A stretch of DNA of 25,822 nt from Euprymna scolopes (lineage: Eukaryota; Mollusca; Cephalopoda; Sepiida; Sepiolidae). The DNA is taken from NCBI GenBank assembly GCA_024364805.1, contig CM044513.1:78478506-78504327 (forward strand), given 5' to 3'. The notes under the pieces are model-generated. The model ran no database searches. It was not told the origin of the DNA and worked only from the letters and a program-made list of their open reading frames with translations. A program made the position numbers and the translations under genes. Shown here piece by piece: positions 18,751 through 25,822 of the stretch (the stretch's first letter is position 1; each line of letters starts with the position of its first letter).

Positions 18751-19061
18751 CGCTTTCCTTGAGTTCCCAGTATTTATTCCCTAGTGTTATTTTCATACGA
18801 TGTTTTTATTTTTTATTTTGTGGTCATAGTATCGAGTTTTGACATCTAAGGAAGTCATACCTACGTAATATTTCTTGTTATTGGGGTTTTCTTTCGCAAA
18901 TATTGTGGCCTAGTAAACTACGCTTTTGCTTAACCAAAAGCGTAGTTTACCAGATTTAGATTTCAAAACTCGATACTATGACCACAAAAGTACATTCAAC
19001 AATAAAAAACACCGTATGAAAACAACACTAGCGAATAAATACTGGGACCTGAAGGAAAGCT
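18751..19061. repeat. Long fold-back element with nested perfect hairpin
   Basis: The left arm (about 18751-18848) and right arm (about 18954-19061) are complementary over roughly 100 bases. Matching landmarks are CCCAGTATTTATTCCCTAGTG on the left and the complement of CACTAGCGAATAAATACTGG on the right, and GTGGTCATAGTATCGAGTTT against its complement AAACTCGATACTATGACCAC. At the centre 18913-18928 pairs perfectly with 18935-18950 (GTAAACTACGCTTTTG) around a 6-base loop. No coding sequence is present. It resembles a fold-back MITE and would give a long double-stranded RNA if transcribed. Confidence 0.88.
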
Positions 19062-19590
19062 GACATTCGCCGGTAGTCGAATAGAAAATAACAAGACAAG
19101 CTACCACGTATAGGGACCTAGACGACCCATGTAGATTATGTCTTCATGAAAAAATTTGCTATCCTGTACTTTAAAGAACCCCAACATCTATTAAACTGTA
19201 GAAAAGAAATAGAAAACAACTGTTTTCACAAGATAAAATTTACTCTAGAATTGCGATACAAAATAGTTTTAAAAGTAACAAAAACAATAGAAAATAAACA
19301 AATAAATAAATTAAATAAACATGAATATACGTAAATGATCACACATATATGTATATATATGTATATATATATATGTGCATATATGTGCGTACACATATAT
19401 ATATTTATATATAAACGCGGAATATTCAGTGTAGTTTAATCGTCATATACATTTCATAACTTACTAACTTGCTTTACCTACGTATTGAGCACTTTTGAAG
19501 TAAATACTTAAAGTTTACGCATAAATATATACCTTCGAATATTAATTTTATGTGAGTAAATTAAGTAGTTATATATATATATAATAAAAA
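19062..19590. other. AT-rich non-coding with TA-rich microsatellite
   Basis: A GTATATATATAT-type microsatellite lies at about 19341-19412. No gene is supported; the open frame at 19146-19334 is A-rich and low in complexity. Confidence 0.5.
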
Positions 19591-19597
19591 GCTGAAT

Positions 19598-19598
19598 G

Positions 19599-19634
<36 letters not shown>

Positions 19635-19635
19635 G
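19598..19635. repeat. (TG)n microsatellite
   Basis: About 18 TG units with one CG interruption. Confidence 0.95.
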
Positions 19636-19748
19636 TCACAAATAGGCTCCTATATGGTTGACATTTTAAAAAAGTGATTACATATAATGATAGAAGATTA
19701 TCGCGACACATTAATGGGTATGTTTGCTCTGGCAGAACGGTGGGTCAT

Positions 19749-20190
19749 TAAAATTGTGGGGTCTGCGTTCGCGCCTGGTCCACAAAGTATGGAAATAAAA
19801 AATTTAAAAATTAAAACAAAAATACGTTTACAAGTATTTTTTATAGAGATGTACATAAGAATATTTTGATAAGTAGGTTTAAACTTAAATAGGGATGGTA
19901 TAATAAAATTGTGGGGTCTGCGTTTGCGCCTGGCCTCCATAGAATAAAAATAGGCACATACTTTAATAAAGACTTTTCATATCTATCTGCGTAAGTATAC
20001 TTTGATAATTATGTTTAAGTTTGAAGAAATATGGTATAATAAAATTATGGGGTGTTCGTTCGCGCCTGGCCTACATAGAATGGAAATATGTCACAAAATT
20101 TAACAAGGTTTTTTTAGTATAGATCCACACAATATTGTGATAAGTGTTTCAGTCTGAACAGGTATGGTATAATAGATTATGGGGTTTACC
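19749..20190. repeat. Diverged tandem satellite, units of about 130-155 bp
   Basis: The unit start TAAAATTGTGGGGTCTGCG (or close variants) occurs at 19749, 19904 and 20040, with a worn fourth start at about 20171. Each is followed by CGCGCCTGG and a GGAAATA-like segment, and ends with a GATAAGT..GTTT-like segment before the next GGTATAATA. Spacings of 155, 136 and 131 show indel drift. No coding function is apparent. Confidence 0.85.
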
Positions 20191-20502
20191 TAGTTTATTT
20201 TGACTTTTATCATATTTTGCTTTGGTTTTGATTCCCCCCAAATTCGAAGCTTTCTCTTTACAACCCTTCCTTACATAACCTATCATACTTTCATAAACAG
20301 AGCCCATTTTCTGTAGGATGTTTTTGAACCCAGTCAACGACGGGTACTTTTGGTAGTATATAATGCTGCTTATCTTGAGTTGAACATATTAAGAAGTGAT
20401 ACACGAATTACCATTAGCGTATAAGGGATGCTCTTTGTGTAAACAAATCGAGCAGAGGTAGTTCGGACGATGTCAAAACATCGTTAAACTCATGACTCAC
20501 AC
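20191..20502. other. Non-coding, nothing recognised
   Basis: A minus-strand open frame at 20149-20337 has Lys/Gly-rich composition (for example VYESMIGYVRKGCKEKASN) but no family I know. It partly overlaps the last satellite unit and is not supported as a gene. Confidence 0.35.
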
Positions 20503-20660
20503 AGCAGCCACCAATAGCGTAGTGGTTAGGAGACTTGACTGCCGTACAAACGGTCGGGTTTCAATCCTGGCTTGAGGTAGTTGCCTATCTAGCCTCACTG
20601 ATGAGCTTTGAAACAGCGAAACAGTACTGTATGTTGATAACTATATATATATATATATTT
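20503..20660 (+). mobile_element. tRNA-derived SINE with (TA)n tail
   Basis: The 5' part resembles a tRNA-type Pol III promoter: an A box TAGCGTAGTGG at 20515-20525 and a B-box-like GGTTTCAATCC at 20557-20567 (two changes from the consensus), 31 bases between them. A non-tRNA body follows (20570-20635), then a TA microsatellite at about 20641-20657, a common kind of SINE tail. The cloverleaf does not close well and there is no T-run, so it is not a working tRNA gene. The body contains a hammerhead-like core at 20598-20631. Confidence 0.7.
20598..20631 (+). ncRNA. Hammerhead-ribozyme-like core in the SINE body
   Basis: CTGATGA at 20598-20604, a stem II of GCT/AGC closed by the required G-C pair (20605-20617), and GAAAC at 20618-20622. 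Then comes CAGTACTG (20622-20629), whose outer bases pair, followed by TA at 20630-20631, giving a GTA cleavage triplet. All invariant core bases are therefore present. Weak points: stem III would have a 2-base loop, so it would need a dimer through the palindrome, and stem I pairs for only two bases before mismatching. An alternative hairpin (TGAGG 20573-20577 with CCTCA 20593-20597) sits just upstream. Activity is unproven. Confidence 0.35.
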
Positions 20661-21037
20661 ATAAAGAGAGAATATATAATGTTTATCTATCTATTTTATA
20701 TAAATGACACTTTGTGTACGTGAATTCGTTCCCTATATGCTACGAAACGTCAGAAGCGACTTCTCTTTGTTTCATTTCACACAAAAGTTCGTTATGTGTC
20801 TGCCACTGGTCTTAGATAGATTTTTTTCGTAATTTTGCAGATATGTATAAACAATCGATCACCGAATAAAGTTACTGATTTTGATCCAAGTTATCATCTT
20901 TACACAACGTAACATCACATAATATAATATAATAGTACGTTTTTGATGAGGCAGAGCTGCAATCAGAAATAACTGTTTGTTATTGAAAACAAAAATGTAG
21001 CCATGACACCTGATGGTTTTATTATATAACCTGTAGT
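20661..21037. other. AT-rich non-coding
   Basis: No feature was recognised. Confidence 0.4.
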
Positions 21038-21093
21038 ACTCAAGCGATTATCGTGTACATAACTTTTATTATGTACAAGATAATCGCTTGAGT
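21038..21093. repeat. 25-bp inverted repeat (hairpin)
   Basis: The arm 21038-21062 pairs with 21069-21093 around a 6-base loop, with one mismatch. Landmarks are ACTCAAGCGATTATC and TGTACATAA with their complements. No coding association. Confidence 0.93.
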
Positions 21094-21249
21094 TGAGGCG
21101 CAGTTTTTCCCATCTGGATCAAAATGCAACAACAGATGGCCCATAAAATGTATTATGTTACGCTATTAGCCGTTACCTTATATAACTATAGGACGCCATT
21201 TCATACACATTATTTCGTTATATTAAAACATTTCATTTTTTTTTTACAT
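21094..21249. other. Non-coding spacer
   Basis: Short AT-rich stretch between the hairpin and the minus-strand LINE fragment. No feature was recognised. Confidence 0.35.
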
Positions 21250-21710
21250 TTTCACCCCATTAAAGGCACATTGCAACTTTGGTGTAGGGGGCTACTAACA
21301 GGGGCAAGAACTACTGGGGTACTATGTAGGGATATGGGCAGCAAGCTGTTCACGTTACACTTGAACTTCTGCATGTCAGTACAGTGGGGAAGCAGAGACC
21401 TGGAATGGAATTCCAAAGTCTAGCGGTTCTGGGAAAGAAACTACTGGAGTAGAAAGATCTTTTACATCTAGGGATCTCGACAGTATGGGGGTGGGATTTA
21501 GCAGTCTGTCGGGTCTGTCGAGGGTGTTCACGTCGTGGGGGCACAAGTGCTTGCAGTTCGTCAGAGCATTCACCATTATAATACTTGTAGAACAGGCAGA
21601 GGAATGCGACGTTTCGTCGACAGAGGCTGAAGCTTAGATGCCAGTTGAGGGTCTATCAGATTTGCGACTCTCTTTTGAACCTTGTCAATTTATTCTAAGG
21701 AGCGCCATCT
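21250..21710 (-). mobile_element. LINE fragment of a second lineage, minus strand (RT C-terminus)
   Basis: Read on the minus strand it begins VQKRVANLIDPQLASKLQPL (about 21695 down). After a frame change near 21618 it continues as RRNVAFLCLFYKYYNGECSD and PRRE, then RCKRSFYSSSFFPRTARLWN and SIPGLCFPT (21350-21544). This is the C-terminal tail conserved in Jockey/CR1-like elements. The motif SFFPRTARLWNSIP corresponds to SFFLRTPRLWNSVP in the 280-2398 copy, but the sequences are otherwise well apart, so it is another family. Its 3' end (toward 21250) lacks the CTTATC/GATAAG hairpin. Confidence 0.85.
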
Positions 21711-22182
21711 GCATCATCGTCATAACCTACGAATTGTATCCACTCTTCCATAAGTCCTCTTACAACCCAAATCTACTCCACGTGCATTTGTACTTTTTCT
21801 AACTTTCATTAATTGACTAGTGATTTCTTACACATCGCATACCCTTAACCTACTCAAATAATGATTTCTCCCTCACACTATTCCTCACAATCTCATTGGT
21901 TGATGTATATATATTCTGCCATTACGAATTGACCGAAACATTAATAAAAAGAACGCTTCAGAAATTAACACAAACATGGCTTCCCTGAGTAAAGTCATTA
22001 CATATTAAATACCCAAATTACAAACTTCGTAATCTCGAAATCAAAATTGATTGGTAGCACATTGTAAGTTTTACCAACAAATTACTAGATATATTGCTTA
22101 TTTATGGTGTGATTTTGGAGTCACATATTTTAAATTGCAGTTTGCATTTATTTCACTTAGAGTGACACAATTATTAATTCTT
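21711..22182. other. Non-coding, AT-rich
   Basis: No gene or element was recognised. Parts near 21720-21900 are C/T-rich. Confidence 0.4.
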
Positions 22183-22340
22183 GATTAACCGCCCTTTAAG
22201 TAATCATATCTACCAAAATTCCATTATTAACTATTACTACGAAATTATCCAATTGATTACTGTACAATCAATAACACTTATCCTCGAGTGGCCCTCAAGC
22301 CTTGATAAGTGATGACTCTTATGTAAAATAAAAAAAGAAA
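22183..22340 (+). mobile_element. LINE 3'-end fragment
   Basis: Starts with ATTAACCGCCCTTTAAGTAA, which matches the NRPLK-stop region of other copies. It then has a 3' tail of its own and ends with an intact terminal hairpin (CTTATC 22277-22282, GATAAG 22304-22309) and an A-rich tail (TAAAATAAAAAAAG). Confidence 0.82.
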
Positions 22341-23180
22341 CTAAAATTAAAAAAGTGTAATTTGTACTTAATAATCCAATGAGACTTAAAATTCAAAGTT
22401 GAATCATAAAAATATATAGATCTCTTATTTATTATGAAATCTACTTTGTGGGTTTCCGATTTATGGAGTGATGTGTTTGTATAGTAAGATAAAAAAATGT
22501 CAGTGTTTTATAGAATTTTGTGCCACGATCTTAAATGGAAAAACTTCTCGCGGAAATTCTGATTATTTTTCAACTATTGTCCTCTCAAGTCAAGAAATCG
22601 TTTCCATTATAAAATCCCTGGAGTTTTTTTTTTCTTTCTTGCAAATATACTTTTTGTCAGTATTAATAGATCGCATTTCATGTATCCTCGATTTATCGTA
22701 ATATAAAGATGGACACGTGTATTACCTTGAAGAATGAACCATAGATGTCGAAATTTACATAACCAATCGATTACACCGATTTGATAAAACGCCATAAAGT
22801 AAAAGACTTCTGGAATTATGCATTCGTTTCTAGTAATCGTCGAAGCGACTCTCGTGGGAAACCATAAAAATGGAGATAGAAATTAATGATTGACCTCTAG
22901 TGCGTAATTCGATATGCAGACCGGGTCCTTTAGACATTATTCGTAATAGAAAAATATTGAGAAAAAATGAAAAATATACCAGTGCTATATGATTGGAAAT
23001 GCGCACTTTAAAACCGGCGTTTATGTAGCAACATATACAATTGTGTGAAGATAAGTAGTTAATGTATTGAAGCATTTTATGTATACTATGGTGCCTTAAA
23101 TAAACTTTTAGACTTTTTTGTACAGGAATTTAAAATTGTCATAGATTCTTTAAAATTCAGAATGTTATTGCTATATATGT
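22341..23180. other. AT-rich non-coding
   Basis: No gene is supported. Open frames of 60-80 codons on both strands have no recognised similarity. Confidence 0.4.
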
Positions 23181-23359
23181 TAAGGCTATGACAACAACAT
23201 ATTATTTTCATTGCTTTGACTCTCGAGTATATATCCGACACAGTTAGACACAGTTAATCAACCGAGAACCACATCACTCTAGATAAAAGCATATAAGATA
23301 TCAACGGATACACACTCAAGAGTAAAATCCTTAAAAAGAATATGTGTTTCACAGCCCTA
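23181..23359. mobile_element. TIR element copy 1 (hAT-like MITE, 179 bp)
   Basis: The left end TAAGGCTATGACAACAACAT and the right end read inward, TAGGGCTGTGAAACACATAT, are imperfect inverted repeats that continue for about 55-60 bases through TTGACTCTCGAGTATATATCC. The interior (TTAATCAACCGAGAACCACA and TCACTCTA) matches the interior of copy 2 in inverse orientation. There is no coding sequence. The terminal TAGGGCTGTG with an 8-bp duplication at copy 2 is hAT-like; assignment is by inference. Confidence 0.8.
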
Positions 23360-23367
23360 GTAATGAT

Positions 23368-23544
23368 TAGGTCTGTGCCAACAGCATATTCTTTCCATTG
23401 TTTTGAATCAGGTATATATCTATTGATATTTCATGTTTTAATGTAGAGTGATGTGATTCACGGTTGATTAATTGGGTATAACTGTGTTTGATATATACTC
23501 GAGAGTCAAAGCAAATGAAATAATATGCTGTTTTCCTAGCTCTA
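23368..23544. mobile_element. TIR element copy 2 (hAT-like MITE, 177 bp), head-to-head with copy 1
   Basis: The left end TAGGTCTGTGCCAACAGCAT and the right end read inward, TAGAGCTAGGAAAACAGCAT, are inverted repeats about 55 bp long. It is flanked by GTAATGAT (23360-23367) and GTAATGAC (23545-23552), an 8-bp direct repeat with 7 matches, the target duplication length typical of hAT elements. The interior TAGAGTGATGTGATTCACGG is the inverse of the copy 1 interior. Confidence 0.82.
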
Positions 23545-23552
23545 GTAATGAC

Positions 23553-24316
23553 TGACCAATTTCTATTGTCTCAACTTAAAAGCAGCAAGAATTGGAAAAC
23601 ACCCTAGTAAAACCTGATTGTCACAGTTGGGGAATTTCAAAAATGTAATCCGAGGTTTAGGACAACTTAGAAAAACGATGTGCAATAAAATTATGGTTTA
23701 TACTTTGATAACAGGTGAGAAAAGGATGTGGAATGCTTCAGACTATCTTTAGACCATCGTGCATGAATCGAACATCGGTTTTATAGGCCAGGGAGTATGT
23801 GAGGGGTCGTGGGAATTGTGGGAAGGGTGAGTCAAAACACCAAAGTTGGTTGGTCAAATTAAGAATTTCATACATAAGGACAGGCCTATATCTATAAAAA
23901 CAATAAGTGTCTAGTTTGACGTCAGTGTGGGAACTGTACACACAATTATTCTCGTGGAACTGAAGATGCGAGAGATTTGTGCGATGTTTGCCACAAAGAT
24001 GCAGTCCACAACTCCATCTTTGTCAAGATTAGTTGACAAAGATGGGCAATTTCTCACCTTCCTTTTTGTCCAAAGCTTGCTTCCTGTGATATTTGGTTAT
24101 TTCCCCCGCTAAAGGAAAACCTTACAAGCTATGGTTATGAGAAAATGTAAGATATGAAAGATGCTGTGACGGGGGTAATTTGCACGCTAACACAAGAGGA
24201 CTCCCATGGGGTTTTCCAGAAGTTGTTAGAACGGTACATGTGCATTGCAATCGGGAGTAATTACTTTGAAAGGAACTAGAGTTTCATGCGTGTACTATCA
24301 ATAAAGGTGTTGGAAA
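23553..24316. other. Non-coding with one perfect hairpin
   Basis: No protein was recognised. The only structured part is the 13-bp hairpin at 24014-24045. Confidence 0.4.
24014..24045. repeat. Perfect 13-bp hairpin
   Basis: CCATCTTTGTCAA at 24014-24026 pairs with TTGACAAAGATGG at 24033-24045 around the 6-base loop GATTAG. Confidence 0.93.
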
Positions 24317-24406
24317 CTATATATATATACATATATATATGTATATATATATATGTATATATATATGTATATATATATATGTATATATATATATAATCAT
24401 CCACAT

Positions 24407-24445
<39 letters not shown>
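24317..24445. repeat. (TA)n microsatellite with periodic TG/CA
   Basis: Long TATATA runs interrupted by GTATAT at intervals of about 10-16. Frames crossing it encode only Tyr/Ile repeats. Confidence 0.95.
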
Positions 24446-24449
<4 letters not shown>

Positions 24450-24727
24450 GCACGTCTGATTGAACACGAGTGTTCTTTTTTTTTCGATTTTGTTGGATAT
24501 CTTTTTTATTCGATGAGCAATCTTTTTTATTTCGGCTGGCATGTTGTATATTATGGCGCCCAAAATTGTTGTTCGGTCATATTCTTCTCAACCGCTTTCT
24601 ACCGGTACATCATCTCGTCGTCAGATGTGATTGTTGTTGCTGTCGTTTTCTATTTCTTTATTTTCTTTATTCAGGCTTAGTCTATTTATAGTTAGTATTT
24701 TTTTTTAATATGTTATAAATATGTTAT
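24446..24727. other. Non-coding, T-rich
   Basis: No feature was recognised. The open frames are Phe/Cys-rich and low in complexity. Confidence 0.4.
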
Positions 24728-25105
24728 TCTCATGACAAGTGCTCGTCTGAGCTCCAATCTCTGGTCCCCCCTCGCCAATTTTTTACGAAAAACACCCGTC
24801 TAGCTGAAACCACTGTCAAAATTTTCCCCACTCTTTATCTGTGCCTAAACAAGGTAGATTCCATGTACAAAACTTATTTCTTAGAACTACACGTATGTGG
24901 AACTCTGTTCCGTCTGCATGATTCCCACCTGACTACAACCTGGATCTCTTCAAGTCCAACGTAAGCAAATTCCTGATGAACCGCCCCCTTAAGTAGACAC
25001 TTTATTAAATCTCCACACTAACGTACTGTAATGCAATAACTCTTATCCCTGAGTGGCTTCCGGGCCTTGATAAGATGTGACTACCTTGTAAAAAATAAAT
25101 AAATA
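24728..25105 (+). mobile_element. 5'-truncated LINE fragment with (ATAA)n tail
   Basis: Begins in the RT C-terminal region (GCTCGTCTGAGCTCCAATCT, equivalent to 2035-2057 of the first copy) and runs through ACACTTATTTCTTAGAACT-type sequence, CAAGTCCAACGTAAGCAAATTC and ACCGCCCCCTTAAGTAG (stop after NRPLK). The 3' hairpin is intact (CTTATC 25042-25047, GATAAG 25069-25074), with a TAAATAAATAAA tail. It is the closest relative of the 280-2398 copy in the window. Confidence 0.88.
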
Positions 25106-25779
25106 AAAGTGGGAGCAAAGTGGGTAGGAGCGAATTATTTTATTTTTATTTTTGTTTTCCTTATTTTATATTTTATTTCTTTCGTTTATTTACTTTTACT
25201 TTTTTAATACTGTTAGTATATTTATACCGGTATAAAATGAAATTCGGTTAAGAAAGGGCTGTACTTTTTTAATTAGTATGGCTCGAGTAATGTTGGTCTT
25301 CATGTGCAATTGTTAAAATATAGAATTTTAGTATTGTTAGTTAGGATATTTCTAATGTCGGAAGATTGTAGGTTTTTATCACGGAAAGTTAGGTGTTTTT
25401 TTATAGCACTAATATCAGCTAAATGACAGGTTAGTTGTCGGAAGAATGTTGTGACGTGGCCTATCTATACGTTATATGAGTTCGGAGACATTCTTCGAAG
25501 GGGCATTTATTCATACACTACATCAATTGGTTGAGTGTGGTTTTAGTATTATTATTGTTTTTAATTATAAAATTATATTATTAGCATAATCTTTTTGTTC
25601 TGGTCGGTGGGTCGTGTGTATCTTTTACTGAGGTGTGTTATTAATTATTTGTCGTGTGTTTTATAGTTAATTTGTAGTTGGTTTATATAGCATACTCTGA
25701 ATTGAAAAGATATCCAAGAAAATCAGAAAAAAAGATGAACTCTGTCTTCTTCAAGCAGACGCGCTTGAATAATGACTTG
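25106..25779. other. AT-rich non-coding
   Basis: T-rich sequence with no gene, transposon end or RNA recognised. Confidence 0.4.
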
Positions 25780-25822
25780 TTGCCAATATATATATACATA
25801 CATATATATATATATATATATA
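25780..25822. repeat. (TA)n microsatellite at the window edge
   Basis: TATATATA runs with ACATACATA interruptions continue to the last base, so the true extent is unknown. Confidence 0.9.

Noticed and set aside
19146-19334. 62-codon A-rich frame
   Set aside because: Lys/Asn/Ile-rich composition expected from A-rich DNA, with no family resemblance.
20503-20575. Functional tRNA gene
   Set aside because: The A and B boxes are present, but the B box is altered, the cloverleaf does not close and no T-run terminator follows, so a SINE is the better reading.

Overview
The window is an AT-rich, repeat-packed piece of a metazoan nuclear genome. It shows microsatellites ((TA)n, (GT)n, (AAG)n), non-LTR retrotransposon fragments with poly(A) or (ATAA)n tails, mariner-type DNA transposons, fold-back elements, a tRNA-type SINE and a 5S-rRNA-like unit. 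The LINE and mariner protein types, and the style of the repeats, fit a marine invertebrate, most likely a mollusc such as a cephalopod. That assignment is inference from family resemblance and is not proven by the sequence. I recognise no intact host protein-coding gene, so the window reads as intergenic or deep-intronic DNA.

Layout. 1-279 is A-rich and featureless. 280-2398 is a 5'-truncated LINE with a decayed reverse transcriptase. Shorter 3' pieces of the same superfamily lie at 5928-6495, 11008-11122 (minus), 17218-17455, 22183-22340 and 24728-25105, and all but the 17.2 kb copy keep a recognisable 3'-terminal hairpin. A different LINE lineage left its C-terminal end on the minus strand at 21250-21710. 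3719-4345 is a triplicated block laced with (AAG)n and (GT)n. 7877-8001, 9651-9712, 18751-19061, 21038-21093 and 24014-24045 are inverted repeats or fold-backs. An 81-bp direct repeat pair lies at 8242-8322 and 8886-8966. 10600-11650 is a one-kilobase polypyrimidine tract split by a LINE tail. 12251-12680 is a small tandem array with a clean 48-bp internal duplication.

The best-preserved element is a 1300-bp mariner-type transposon at 13430-14729 (minus strand), with TA target duplication, 29-bp terminal repeats and a transposase of DD37D spacing that carries a few inactivating changes. Only 125 bp to its right is a fragment of a second, different mariner-type transposase (14855-15225, plus strand). 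A 210-bp mariner-type MITE follows at 16803-17012. 17520-17632 is 5S-rRNA-like and is followed by a strongly folded segment, which suggests a SINE3-type unit. 19749-20190 is a diverged tandem satellite. 20503-20660 is a tRNA-type SINE containing all the invariant core bases of a hammerhead ribozyme. 23181-23544 holds two head-to-head copies of a 178-bp TIR element with hAT-like 8-bp target duplications.

Nothing here forms an operon or pathway. The elements are independent insertions, most of them decayed. The observations most worth testing are the hammerhead-like core in the SINE, the 5S-like unit with its structured partner, the shared LINE 3' hairpin across diverged tails, and the head-to-head TIR pair.
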